From: Sinosporangium album
GTDB taxonomy: Bacteria; Actinomycetota; Actinomycetes; Streptosporangiales; Streptosporangiaceae
Direction of reading: 5' to 3'
NCBI RefSeq assembly: GCF_900100605.1
Contig: NZ_FNCN01000019.1
Span: 1 to 64,000 of the forward strand
Length of the DNA: 64,000 nt
A model generated the notes under the pieces. The model did not search any database. It saw only the letters and a list, made by a program, of their open reading frames with translations, and was not told where the DNA came from. Both the position numbers and the translations under genes were made by a program. This document shows, in pieces, positions 8,269-15,791 of this stretch (the stretch's first letter is position 1; every line of letters begins with the position of its first letter).

Positions 8269-8794
8269 GTGGCCAGCGAACACCACAAGCCGCCGGGGCA
8301 ACGCGCCTTCCTGCGGCGTCTTCTCGAAGAGAGTGCGGTGCGGCTCGGGGTGGCCGTCGTCGGCGACGTGGTGTTCGGCTGGCGTGACCGGACCATTGGA
8401 TCGGCCGTCACATCCTCTGACGGCCGATTCTGGCTTCGCGCCACTGCTGAGCATCAGGACTGGGCGCAAGGCGAATCGTGGACAGGAAACCGCGACGCGG
8501 CAGAGATAGAGGGGGTGCCGAAGGTGGATCTTGGACTGGGAGTATTGGGGAACGGGTCCAGCCGGATATGGCGCCGCCTTGCTCTACTGTCACAGTCTCC
8601 TCGTACGTGAGACAGCCGAGAAGGTGCGCGACGTGTTCGCCGACGTGCTTGATACTCCCACCGGCTATGTCGCGCAGCTCAGCGCCGCCGCGCATATTCT
8701 CGGACGCGCCTATCGCGTCGATGACTATGCCGAGCTCCAATATCCTGTCCGAGAACATGCTCACCGGCTACTTGCCGAGGTGGAGAGGTCGTAG
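8269..8794 (+). pseudogene. Phosphotransferase (APH-like) pseudogene with internal deletion
   Basis: Two pieces of one gene lie in different frames. Codons from the GTG at 8269 to about 8523 encode an N-terminal part with FGWRDRTIGS, GRFWLR, WTGN and GVPK, a pattern I know from a common actinobacterial kinase-like family. From about 8528 to the stop at 8792-8794 another frame encodes ILDWEYWGTGPAGYGAALL and a helical end with AAHILGRAYR, typical of the C-terminal lobe of aminoglycoside-phosphotransferase folds. The middle, including the catalytic HxDxxxxN loop, is missing. I infer a deletion of over 100 codons plus a shift of frame. The first frame alone would run on to 8610. Confidence 0.7.
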
Positions 8795-8838
8795 ACCTCC
8801 CTCTAGCTGGAGAGGGATGCATTGGCGCAGCGGGTCTG

Positions 8839-9597
8839 TCAGGCGTTCAACCGCTGGAAGACGCGGGTGGCGATCGCCACGCAGGCCACGGTGAACACCG
8901 TCGTGATGGCCGCGCCGAGGGCGACGGCGGCGGTGAGGTAGTGGCCGGTGAGCAGGTCGCGCAGGGCGTCCACCATGTGGCGGAACGGCGTGGCCATGGA
9001 CGCGGCGTTCAGCCAGGCGGGGGCCGACGACATGGGGAGCAGCGCCCCCGACAACAGCACGAGCGGCACGACGGCGGTGGTCATGACGGGGGCGAACAAG
9101 TTGTCGTCGAGCACCAGCGCCAGCGCGTTGGAGATCGCGGCGAGCCCGACGCCGGCGACGATCAGCAGGACGAACGCCAGCGCCATGCCGAGCAGCGGGG
9201 CCCGCAGGCCGAGCGCCGTGCCGGCGGCGAGCAGCAGTACGGCTTGGGCCGCCAGCGCGACCGAGGACCCGAGGGCCTGGCCGACCAGTAGCGAGACCCG
9301 GGGGGCGGGGCTGACCCGCAGCCGGTCGAGGACACCCGACCTGGCGTCGAACACGATGCCGAACCCGGCCATGCCGGCACTGAGCAGGCCGAGCTGCACG
9401 AGCAGACCGGGGACGAGCATCTCCCAGGAGCCGAGGCCCGACAGCAGCGGGCCGAACAGGACGAGGAAGAGCAAGGGCTGGACGGCCCCGAAGAGCAGGG
9501 CGATCTTCTGGCGTGCGGCGTTGCGGAGGTGACGGCGGAAGATCACCCAGGTGTCCTGCAGCACGCGGGTCCGCTCCGGCGTCGTCTGGGATGGCAT
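8839..9597 (-). CDS. ABC-2 type transporter permease (DrrB-like)
   Basis: A 252-residue membrane protein with six predicted helices: about 35-55, 60-80, 105-130, 135-160, 168-190 and 222-245. It carries the ABC-2 family pattern, including the SGVLDRLRVSPAPR loop and the LPMSSAPAWLNAASMATPFRHMVDALR stretch near the end. DrrB-like permeases export drugs or lipids with a separate ATPase, and the ATPase gene lies immediately upstream on the same strand. The 180-bp gap between the two is unusually long for such a pair. Start at the ATG at 9597. Confidence 0.9.
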   Translation of the reverse strand: MPSQTTPERTRVLQDTWVIFRRHLRNAARQKIALLFGAVQPLLFLVLFGPLLSGLGSWEMLVPGLLVQLGLLSAGMAGFGIVFDARSGVLDRLRVSPAPRVSLLVGQALGSSVALAAQAVLLLAAGTALGLRAPLLGMALAFVLLIVAGVGLAAISNALALVLDDNLFAPVMTTAVVPLVLLSGALLPMSSAPAWLNAASMATPFRHMVDALRDLLTGHYLTAAVALGAAITTVFTVACVAIATRVFQRLNA

Positions 9598-9777
9598 GTC
9601 GTCGGGTCCTTTGTGTCGTGGGTGTGGTGTGGATGGCGGCCGGCCCCTGCGCCTGGGGGTGTCAAGACGCGGGGCCGAGGGACGGCGGGCGGACGGCGCG
9701 TCGGCGGTCGGGCCATGGAAGGGGGCACCGGGGGAACCGGCGCACGAGATCCGCGGGCCGGGGGTCGGCGCCGGGGG

Positions 9778-10554
9778 TCACACGAGGGCCTTCGGCTGCG
9801 GCTCCTCCTTGGGGGCCTTCCGCCCGGTCAGCCACCGGAACACCTCGTCCAGCGTGGCCGTCCCGCCGGGGACCCGGCTCTTGAGCTCGCCCGGTGAGCC
9901 GTCGGCCACCAGCGTGCCCCGGTCGACGATCAGCAGGCGGTCGCACAGGGCGTCGGCCTCGTCGAGGTAGTGGGTCGACAGCACGACGGTGACCCCGTGG
10001 TCCTCGCGCAGCTCGCGCACCAGGTGCCACAGCTCGGCCCGGGTGCCCGGGTCGAGGCCGAGGCTGGGCTCGTCGAGGAACAGCGCGGACGGCCGGTGGA
10101 GCAGTCCGAAGGCGAGGTCGAAGCGGCGGCGCTGGCCGCCGGAGAGGGTCTCGCCCGCGCGGGGGGCGAGGTCGGCGATCCCAAGGAGCTCCATCACCTC
10201 GCCGGCGCGGAGGAGGGCCTCGCGGCGGCTCATGCCGTACAGCATGGCCTGGTCGGCGAGTTCCTCTCCGAGGGGCCGGCCGTAGCCGGTGGCACCGCTC
10301 TGGGCGACGTAGCCGATGCGCCGGCGCACTCCGACCGGGTCGGCCAGCAGGTCGTGCCCGGCGACGACCGCCGTGCCCGAAGTGGGGGGCAGCAGGGTGG
10401 TCAGCATGCGCATCGCGGTGGTCTTTCCCGCGCCGTTGGGCCCGAGCAGGCCGATGATCTCGCCGGGGTCGACGGCGAAGGTGAGGTCGCGCACCGCGTC
10501 GACGGCCGCGCCGGCTTTGCCGTACGTCTTGCCGAGTCGGGAAACCTTGATCAC
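9778..10554 (-). CDS. ABC transporter ATP-binding protein (DrrA-like)
   Basis: A 258-residue ATPase with Walker A GPNGAGKTT, Q-loop YVAQSGA, signature LSGGQRRR, Walker B ALFLDEPSLGLDP and switch His in STHYLDEAD. Its partner is the ABC-2 permease downstream, which together form a likely drug or lipid exporter. The gene is divergent from a tetR fragment at 10632. The 77-bp gap holds a perfect 14-bp inverted repeat that should be the TetR operator, so the exporter is probably repressed by TetR and induced by its substrate. Confidence 0.93.
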   Translation of the reverse strand: MIKVSRLGKTYGKAGAAVDAVRDLTFAVDPGEIIGLLGPNGAGKTTAMRMLTTLLPPTSGTAVVAGHDLLADPVGVRRRIGYVAQSGATGYGRPLGEELADQAMLYGMSRREALLRAGEVMELLGIADLAPRAGETLSGGQRRRFDLAFGLLHRPSALFLDEPSLGLDPGTRAELWHLVRELREDHGVTVVLSTHYLDEADALCDRLLIVDRGTLVADGSPGELKSRVPGGTATLDEVFRWLTGRKAPKEEPQPKALV

Positions 10555-10564
10555 CCGAGCACCT

Positions 10565-10610
10565 CCAATAGTTAGAGTGGCACTAATTTTGCAGCGACTC
10601 TAACTATTGG
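10565..10610. promoter_or_regulatory. Perfect 14-bp inverted repeat, likely TetR operator
   Basis: Arms 10565-10578 and 10597-10610 (CCAATAGTTAGAGT and its exact complement) are separated by 18 bp. The site sits between the exporter ATPase start (10554) and the divergent tetR fragment (10632), the usual place for a TetR-family operator. In the second copy of this region at 14387 the left arm is absent and the right arm is mutated. Confidence 0.75.
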
Positions 10611-10761
10611 GCAACCCCATAGACTGAATTCATGAGTGAAGGCTTGCGCGAGCGGAAGAAGCGGGAGACCCGCCGCTATATCGCCGACATGGCGATGGGG
10701 CTGTTCATGGAGCGCGGGTTCGACAACGTGACCGTCGCGGAGGTGGCACGGGCCGCGGACG
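10583..10761 (+). repeat. Direct repeat copy 1: tetR promoter and first 43 codons
   Basis: This 179-bp segment matches 14387-14565 with no gap and about 11 mismatches. The last 80 or so bases are identical. The left boundary lies between the arms of the operator and the right boundary lies before the recognition helix codons. The two copies flank island 1. Confidence 0.9.
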
Positions 10762-10844
10762 CCTCGGCGCTGGCGCACATCAAGCAGAGGCTGACGTTCG
10801 CGCGCTACAGCCGCTCCAAGATCGCGCTGATGTCGAAGCCGTAG
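10632..10844 (+). pseudogene. TetR-family regulator, 5' fragment
   Basis: The first 43 codons match the full tetR gene at 14436 almost exactly, up to VAEVARAAD. The next 27 codons are unrelated (ending SKIALMSKP) and lead to a stop at 842-844. The fragment lacks the recognition helix and the ligand-binding domain, so it cannot act as a TetR repressor. The foreign tail may be the last codons of another gene brought in with the island; I could not assign it. The fragment keeps the native promoter and operator and faces the exporter genes. Confidence 0.85.
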
Positions 10845-10888
10845 ACCCCGGTTGTCATGATTGTGAGCATCGGATGTTCCTCCATCTG

Positions 10889-10927
10889 CCTGCTGCTCGT
10901 GCCGGCTAGGCCGGCACGAGCAGCAGG
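10889..10927 (-). terminator. Strong hairpin after the RidA gene
   Basis: A perfect 18-bp stem (10889-10906 with 10910-10927) with the three-base loop TAG lies 15 bp beyond the RidA stop at 10943. It also faces the end of the tetR fragment, so it can work in both directions. Confidence 0.8.
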
Positions 10928-10942
10928 AGTGGCAAGGTCGCG

Positions 10943-11338
10943 TTACGCGACGGCGGTCCCTTCGAGTTCGACCATCTGGCCGGGGATCGCCAGTCGCGTC
11001 ACCCCGAGCATCGTGGTCGTCGGCGCGACACCGGCGGCTCCGAGCCGTCCGGCGAGCACGCCGTAGTGCGGGAACAGCGCATCCACGTCGGTGGTGTACA
11101 CATTGAGACGGACGAGGTTCGCCAGGGACATGCCGGCCTCGGTGAGCACGGCTTCGAGGTTGTCCGCGGCCAACGCAAGCTGGGCTGCGATGTCCCCGTC
11201 GTGCTCGGGTCTACCGTCCTTGCTCATCGCGGTCTGTCCCGATATGTAGAGGGTCCGGGTCTCCCCGGAGACAACCTCACCCTGGTTAAACCCCATATCC
11301 AGCGACCACGTCACCGGGTTGACTACTGTTCGTTCCAT
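10943..11338 (-). CDS. RidA/YjgF family protein
   Basis: A 131-residue protein of the RidA fold, which as a trimer hydrolyses reactive enamine/imine intermediates. The pattern TRTLYISGQTAMSKDG, AQLALAADNLEAVLTEAGMSLANLVRLNVYTTD and a terminal LAIPGQMVELEGTAVA is typical. The strictly conserved Arg before the VYTTD block (VRLNVYTTD) is present. The expected Glu near the end is in VELEG. I chose the ATG at 11338, which follows a good GGAG site; the frame is open further upstream without a ribosome site. It is divergent from a WYL-domain regulator 126 bp away, which probably controls it. Confidence 0.88.
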   Translation of the reverse strand: MERTVVNPVTWSLDMGFNQGEVVSGETRTLYISGQTAMSKDGRPEHDGDIAAQLALAADNLEAVLTEAGMSLANLVRLNVYTTDVDALFPHYGVLAGRLGAAGVAPTTTMLGVTRLAIPGQMVELEGTAVA

Positions 11339-11427
11339 TGCCACTCCAATCGTTGCGACTGCGTGCGCCCGGCAGCTCGATAGCCGCTGTCCTCGACGCC
11401 CACAAAACCAGCTTTCCAATGAATCAC

Positions 11428-11440
11428 GACACCTTGTGTC
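11428..11440. promoter_or_regulatory. Short inverted repeat between RidA and the WYL regulator
   Basis: GACAC-CTT-GTGTC lies 25 bp before the WYL regulator start and about 90 bp before the RidA start. It could be an autoregulatory operator. The arms are only 5 bp, so this is weak. Confidence 0.3.
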
Positions 11441-11464
11441 ATGTTTTTTGATCAGAATGAAACT

Positions 11465-12448
11465 ATGCGCGCCGATCGGTTGGTCTCGCTGGTGCTGCTG
11501 CTGCGCCAGCGAGGTCGGATGACTGCGGACGAGCTCGCCAGCGAGCTAGAGGTGTCCGCGCGCACGGTGCTGCGCGACATCGAGGCGCTGTCCACGGCCG
11601 GCGTCCCGGTCTATGCCGAGCGCGGACGGCACGGCGGTTTCTCCCTGCTACCGGGGTTCCGAACCGAGTTGACCGGGCTGAACCATGACGAAGCTCTCGC
11701 GCTGCTCACCGCCGGGTCGGGTCGTGGCGAGAAGGTCTTCGGCCTCAGCACCGCGCTTGCTTCCGCGATGCGCAAGGTGGTCGACGCGCTGCCCGAAGGG
11801 CACCGTGCCAGCCTGGACGATGCCGCCAAACGGTTCCTGGTCGAGCCAGAGACCGACCTACTCTCACGCCGGCTGGTCACCGAGGACGTGGCAAGCGGGG
11901 TCATGGGCGTGGTCCGCCATGCCGTGCTGACCGGGCACAAGCTGCGCTTCCACTACGCCGCACCGGACAAAGAGCCCCGTTGGCACACCGTTGACCCGAT
12001 CGGGCTGGTCACCGTCCGCGACCGTACCTACCTGCTGGCCGCCAAGTCGGGAGAGGATCGCACCTACCGGCTGACGCGCATGTTGACTGCCGAAGAGCTT
12101 CCGGAGCTCGCCGATCGTCCTGCTCAGGTTGACCTTGACCGAATCTGGGCCGAACGCAGCGCCCAGTTCTTGTCTGAGAACCACATCCCTGTACTGGTCA
12201 GGGTCAAGCCCGCGCGACGGGAGGAACTGCTGAGCACCGCGCGCGCTGTCCGCGCCGAGGAACCAGAGGCAGATGGTTGGGTGCGTCTCGACGTGACTTT
12301 CGAGGACCTCCGACACGCCGTGTGGGCAATCTGGCAACTAGACATGGCCGCTGAAGTGCTCGCCCCTGAGTCGCTGCGTGCAGCCCTACGCGACCGTGCA
12401 GAAGCTCTTGCTGCCACCTACGGAACGCGGCAACCACGAGCAGAGTAG
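11465..12448 (+). CDS. YafY-type HTH and WYL-domain transcriptional regulator
   Basis: A 327-residue regulator. Residues 1-55 form a DeoR-like winged helix (MRADRLVSLVLLLRQRG, ADELASELEVSARTVLRDIEAL). A WYL domain follows at about 130-210 (LRFHYAAPDKEPRWHTVDPIGLVTVRDRTYLLA), then a WCX extension to the end (VRLDVTFEDLRHAVWAIWQL). WYL domains bind small or nucleic-acid ligands. I chose the ATG at 11465 because it directly precedes the helix-turn-helix; an ATG at 11441 would add eight residues. It faces the RidA gene and belongs to island 1, between the tetR fragment and the IS200/IS605 element. Confidence 0.9.
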   Translation: MRADRLVSLVLLLRQRGRMTADELASELEVSARTVLRDIEALSTAGVPVYAERGRHGGFSLLPGFRTELTGLNHDEALALLTAGSGRGEKVFGLSTALASAMRKVVDALPEGHRASLDDAAKRFLVEPETDLLSRRLVTEDVASGVMGVVRHAVLTGHKLRFHYAAPDKEPRWHTVDPIGLVTVRDRTYLLAAKSGEDRTYRLTRMLTAEELPELADRPAQVDLDRIWAERSAQFLSENHIPVLVRVKPARREELLSTARAVRAEEPEADGWVRLDVTFEDLRHAVWAIWQLDMAAEVLAPESLRAALRDRAEALAATYGTRQPRAE

Positions 12449-12523
12449 GTAGGCCGCCAGCCGCCCTACGCCAGCCCGATCACGCCGGTGCTCTCCCGAT
12501 GAGCCTCGCACGCGGTGACTCCT

Positions 12524-12543
12524 CCGCCCCCTAAAGGAGGCGG
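12524..12543 (-). repeat. Subterminal hairpin, right end of the IS element
   Basis: The stem CCGCCCCC/GGAGGCGG has one mismatch around a TAAA loop and lies directly after the tnpB stop. In TnpB systems the guide (omega) RNA usually covers this 3' end, so a guide RNA read from the minus strand across roughly 12460-12700 is expected but unproven. Confidence 0.65.
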
Positions 12544-12550
12544 CTTCTCG

Positions 12551-13741
12551 CTAAGCCGCTTCCGCCGCCTCGCGAAGGGCAAGCCCTGCCCTGAGAATGT
12601 TGATCGCCGCGTTGACGTCGGCGTGCGCGGTATGCCCGCACGCCGAACACGCGAACTCAGCCTGGGTGGTGCGGTTCTCCTTCGCGCAGTGCCCGCAGCG
12701 GGCACAGGTGCGGGAGGTGTTGCGGGGATCGACTGCGATCAGCTCTCGACCGGCGCTTTCAGCCTTGTGCGACAGGATCGTCAGGAACACCCCCCAACCC
12801 GCGTCCAGAATGCTCCGGTTGAGTCCGGCTTTCCGGGCGACGTTGCAGCCCGGCCGCTCGATCGTGCCGGACGCCGAGCGGGTCATGTTCGCGATCCGCA
12901 GGTCCTCGTGCACGATCAGGTCGTAGGCGCCGACCAGGGCCAGCGCGGCCTTGTGCGCGCCGTCCAAGCGTTGCCGCCGCACCTTGGCGTGCAGCGCCGC
13001 GACCCGGGCGACGGCCTTGCGTCGGCGTTTGGATCCGCGTTTCTTGCGGGAGAGGTCTCGCTGCGCGACGGCGAGACGGTCAGCGGACGCCGCCAGGTGG
13101 CGCGGGTTGTCGAGGTGCTCGCCGTCGGAGGTGGTGACCAGCGAGGCGACGCCCATATCGATGCCCGCGACCGCAGCTGCGGCGGGCAGGGTCCGGGCGG
13201 GCACGTCGTCGCACGACAGGACGACGTACCAGCGGGAGCCTTCCCGTTTGACGCTGATCGTCTTCACCGTGCCCAGGACGCGGCGGTGCTGGTGGACGCG
13301 CACATGTCCGATGCCCTGGAGCCGGACGAACGTCACGGTGGGGTGTCCGGGCTGGGAGTCCCACCGGCAGCCGTCGCCGTCCTTGGGCCACTCCGCGGTG
13401 TCGAACCAGCCCTTGCCCTTGAAACGGGGGAAGCCGGGCGTGCGGCCCTGCTTGACCCGGTCGAAGAAGGCGCGGAACGCCTTGTCCAGGCGGCGCAGCG
13501 TGGCCTGCTGGGAGGAGAACGACCAGCGGGCCTGCCCGCCGGGGTCGTCGGCGCGGATGTGCTTCAACTCGCCCGACTGGTCGCCGTAGCGGATCGTCAC
13601 GCACGCCTTGCGGTAGGCGGTGCGGCGGTGCTCGAGGGCGGCGTTGTAGAGCTGCCGGTGGTCTTCCAGGCACGCCGCGAGCGCGATCTCCTGATGCCGG
13701 GTGGGGCGCATCAGGAACTTGAACGACCTACGCACGGCCAT
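12551..13741 (-). CDS. tnpB: RNA-guided endonuclease TnpB (OrfB of IS605 family)
   Basis: A 396-residue TnpB. The N-terminal helical and wedge region reads RSFKFLMRPTRHQEIAL, LYNAALEHRR and FPRFKGKGWFDT. The RuvC-like nuclease follows with catalytic Asp in AGIDMGVASL, Glu in IVHEDLRIANM and Asp in HADVNAAINILR. A four-cysteine zinc finger (CARCGHC...CSAC) splits the RuvC parts near the end. All catalytic residues appear intact. TnpB nicks or cuts DNA at transposon-excision sites, guided by an RNA from the element's right end. I chose the ATG at 13741, which overlaps the tnpA stop by 14 bp; the upstream open frame is a shadow of tnpA. Confidence 0.92.
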   Translation of the reverse strand: MAVRRSFKFLMRPTRHQEIALAACLEDHRQLYNAALEHRRTAYRKACVTIRYGDQSGELKHIRADDPGGQARWSFSSQQATLRRLDKAFRAFFDRVKQGRTPGFPRFKGKGWFDTAEWPKDGDGCRWDSQPGHPTVTFVRLQGIGHVRVHQHRRVLGTVKTISVKREGSRWYVVLSCDDVPARTLPAAAAVAGIDMGVASLVTTSDGEHLDNPRHLAASADRLAVAQRDLSRKKRGSKRRRKAVARVAALHAKVRRQRLDGAHKAALALVGAYDLIVHEDLRIANMTRSASGTIERPGCNVARKAGLNRSILDAGWGVFLTILSHKAESAGRELIAVDPRNTSRTCARCGHCAKENRTTQAEFACSACGHTAHADVNAAINILRAGLALREAAEAA

Positions 13742-14150
13742 CCCCCTTGGGGGTGCGCTCGTACTGCGTTTCGATGTAGCGCTGCACCGTCTCGGCGGAC
13801 ACGGCACCGACGGTGGCCACGAAGTAGGACCGTGACCACAGCGTGGGCAACTGGGAACGCAGGTGCGGGAATTCGGCGCGCAGGTGGTGGGAGGTGAATC
13901 CCTTGAACTGGTTGGCCACGTACGACGGCGAGTTCTTCGGGTGCGGCTTGACGAACAGGTGCACGTGGTCGGGCATCACCTCAAGCGCCACGATCTGCCG
14001 GCCGTGCTCGTCGGCCTTGGCACGGATCAACTCCTCCAGGCGGGTCTTCACCCGCCCGCCGAGGACCGGGCGGCGGTACTTCGGGCACCACACGACGTGG
14101 TATCCGAGGTCATACGCCGCACCGGGGGAGGTGCGCACCTGACGAGTCAC
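13728..14150 (-). CDS. tnpA: IS200/IS605 Y1 transposase TnpA
   Basis: A 140-residue HUH (Y1) transposase. The metal-binding HUH motif is in PDHVHLFV and the nucleophilic tyrosine is in VQRYIETQ. The N-terminal strand AYDLGYHVVWCPKYRRPVL is typical. TnpA cuts and rejoins single-stranded DNA at the element ends. The GTG at 14150 was chosen because the family profile starts there; the open frame continues upstream into non-coding DNA. The length is normal, so the protein may be active. Confidence 0.9.
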   Translation of the reverse strand: MTRQVRTSPGAAYDLGYHVVWCPKYRRPVLGGRVKTRLEELIRAKADEHGRQIVALEVMPDHVHLFVKPHPKNSPSYVANQFKGFTSHHLRAEFPHLRSQLPTLWSRSYFVATVGAVSAETVQRYIETQYERTPKGDGRA

Positions 14151-14266
14151 ACGATCGTTATAACAGCACCATCCATCTAATGCGCTATGAACGGAGATCT
14201 CTGATGCGCAGACCGGACGGGTCAGGGCACGCCCGGGCCTTGGCGGCCCTCCCACTCCCGATTCCC

Positions 14267-14286
14267 CCGTCGCCTAAAGGCGACGG
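14267..14286 (-). repeat. Subterminal hairpin, left end of the IS element
   Basis: A perfect stem CCGTCGCC/GGCGACGG with TAAA loop, about 115 bp upstream of the tnpA start. It matches the architecture of the hairpin at the other end. Confidence 0.75.
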
Positions 14287-14386
14287 TCCCCTCGGGAGAA
14301 ACTGATGGGCGAGACCGAGATGATCGCCGATCGGGTCGTCCCGATGGACCAGAGCCGAGTGATCGGCGAGGCGACGTGAAGGACCC

Positions 14387-14565
14387 CTAATTTTGCAGCC
14401 ACTCTAATTATTGTGCAACCCCATAGACTGACCCCATGGGCGAAGGGTTGCGTGAGCGGAAGAAGCGGGAGACCCGCCGCTACATCGCCGACATGGCGAT
14501 GGGGCTGTTCATGGAGCGCGGGTTCGACAACGTGACCGTCGCGGAGGTGGCACGGGCCGCGGACG
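14387..14565 (+). repeat. Direct repeat copy 2: half operator, promoter and 5' end of tetR
   Basis: This is the gap-free 179-bp counterpart of 10583-10761. The left arm of the operator is missing because the repeat begins between the arms. The 74 bp before it contain a 24-codon open end (14304-14378) that could be the tail of another gene carried on the island. Confidence 0.9.
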
Positions 14566-15143
14566 TGTCGGTGAACACGGTGTTCAACTACTTCCCCACC
14601 AAAGAGGACCTGTTCGCCGACCGGCAGGACGAGGTGGTGGGGCACCTGGCGGGGGTGGTGCGGGGGCGGCCCCAGGGCGAGAGTGTCGTGGCGGCGGTCC
14701 GGCGCGACTTCCTCGACGCGCTCGACACGGGCGACTGGCGCTACGGCCTGCACGAGGGCGCGACGGAGTTCAGCGACGTGGTCGAGGCCAGCCCCGCGCT
14801 CCAGGCGCGCTTTCGCCTGCTGCACGATCTGCGCGAGAACGCTCTGCTCGCCGCGCTGCGGGAGGAGGGCGGCCGCGACGACCCGCGCGACCGCGTCCTG
14901 GCGTCGCAGCTCGTCGCCGGCACCCGGGCGCTGTCGGCGTGGGGGGTCTCCCTGCTCCGCGCGGGCGAGCCCCTCGCCGCCGCGGCCATGCGCCTGCGCG
15001 CCGAGGCAGCCCGCTTCTTCGCCACGCTGGAGCCGTACGGCACCGCCCCGAAGACCCGCAGGGGAGCGCCTCCGGCGCCCAGTGCACTCCCCGGAAACCC
15101 TGACGACGGCCGCGCCTCGGGGAACGGCCCGGAAACGAGCTGA
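14436..15143 (+). CDS. TetR-family transcriptional regulator, full-length copy
   Basis: A 235-residue repressor. The helix-turn-helix covers about residues 10-55 (TRRYIADMAMGLFMERGFDNVTVAEVARAADVSVNTVFNYFPTKEDLF), followed by a helical ligand-binding domain to about 205 and a Pro/Ala-rich tail. The likely target is the DrrAB-like exporter at 8839-10554, now separated from it by 3.8 kb of island 1. Its promoter has only half of the operator, so self-repression may be lost while control of the exporter continues. The stop codon TGA is the first triplet of a terminator hairpin. Its 5' and 3' ends are each duplicated elsewhere in the window. Confidence 0.92.
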   Translation: MGEGLRERKKRETRRYIADMAMGLFMERGFDNVTVAEVARAADVSVNTVFNYFPTKEDLFADRQDEVVGHLAGVVRGRPQGESVVAAVRRDFLDALDTGDWRYGLHEGATEFSDVVEASPALQARFRLLHDLRENALLAALREEGGRDDPRDRVLASQLVAGTRALSAWGVSLLRAGEPLAAAAMRLRAEAARFFATLEPYGTAPKTRRGAPPAPSALPGNPDDGRASGNGPETS

Positions 15144-15172
15144 GGGGCGGCCGTGTGGCGACCGCCCCTCAG
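15033..15172 (+). repeat. Direct repeat: 3' end of tetR and terminator, copy 1
   Basis: About 140 bp, from the last 37 codons of tetR through its terminator, are matched by 18876-19019 with several substitutions and small indels. The pair flanks island 2. Confidence 0.85.
15141..15171 (+). terminator. Terminator overlapping the tetR stop codon
   Basis: A 10-bp stem TGAGGGGCGG/CCGCCCCTCA with an 11-base loop begins at the stop codon itself. The same arrangement, with a longer stem, appears at 18988-19020. Confidence 0.7.
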
Positions 15173-15242
15173 AATTCCGCGCGCGGGCGTGCGCGCAGGC
15201 CGTACTGGGGTGCTCACTACCACGTGTGGCGAGGCGAGCCGA

Positions 15243-15791
15243 TCAGAGAGCGGGGAGCTTGGCCGCCAGCTTCGGGGTGGGGGCGTCGGTGAAGGTCCGC
15301 CAGGCGTAGCCCTCGACCTCTTCGGCCTGGAGCACCACCTTGGGCCCGGTCACCCGGAACACCCATCGGATGTCGGCATGCCAATGTTCCGGCTCATCCT
15401 TGGCCGGGTTGGCGGGGATGAGGTGGACGTCGATGTCGACGGGGGTGACATCCTGCCCCGGCGAGTTGACCGCACCGTCCCAGGAGATGCCGGTCTCCTC
15501 CTCCAGCTCCCGCAGCGCGGCGAGCATCAGCCCGTTATCGTCGGACTCCAGGTGGCCGCCGGGCAGGAGCCACCGGCCGAGGGCCTTGTGGTGGATGAGC
15601 AGCAGCCGGTCGGTGTCGTCGATGACGACGGCCCCGGCCGTGACGTGGCCTCCGTCGAAGGTCTTGCGAGAGGTGAGATCGGTTCCGCGTTCAAGCGCTC
15701 GGGTGAGGGGCGCCAGGTGCTCGGCCTCGCCGGGGTAGCGGTCGAGGTAGCGGGCGACGGTGGCGCGGATCTCGTCGGTGGTGATGCTCAA
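15243..15791 (-). CDS. Nudix hydrolase
   Basis: A 182-residue Nudix protein. The core motif reads GGHLESDDNGLMLAALRELEEETG: REL-EEETG is intact, but the first glutamate of the box, seven residues before RE, is Asn. A helical N-terminus (TDEIRATVARYLDRYPGEAEHLAPLTRAL) precedes the fold. Nudix enzymes cleave nucleoside diphosphates linked to another group. The TTG at 15791 overlaps the stop of the preceding gene as TTGA, indicating translational coupling with the SAH-hydrolase-like gene. It is the last gene of the island 2 operon; substrate unknown. Confidence 0.85.
   Translation of the reverse strand: MSITTDEIRATVARYLDRYPGEAEHLAPLTRALERGTDLTSRKTFDGGHVTAGAVVIDDTDRLLLIHHKALGRWLLPGGHLESDDNGLMLAALRELEEETGISWDGAVNSPGQDVTPVDIDVHLIPANPAKDEPEHWHADIRWVFRVTGPKVVLQAEEVEGYAWRTFTDAPTPKLAAKLPAL

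Larger units (their letters stand above)
12524..14286 (-). mobile_element. IS200/IS605-family element (tnpA and tnpB)
   Basis: The unit is defined by hairpins at 12524-12543 and 14267-14286. Both have an 8-bp stem and a TAAA loop, inside which tnpA and tnpB sit on the minus strand. These are the subterminal palindromes that the Y1 transposase recognises in IS605-type elements, which move as single strands without terminal inverted repeats or target duplication. The exact cleavage sites lie some bases outside the hairpins and cannot be fixed here. The element occupies the right half of island 1 and ends about 100 bp before the second tetR copy. Confidence 0.85.

Noticed and set aside
10767-10844. 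Tail of the tetR fragment as a known transposase end
   Set aside because: The peptide ending SKIALMSKP looked vaguely like a transposase terminus, but I could not match it to a family.
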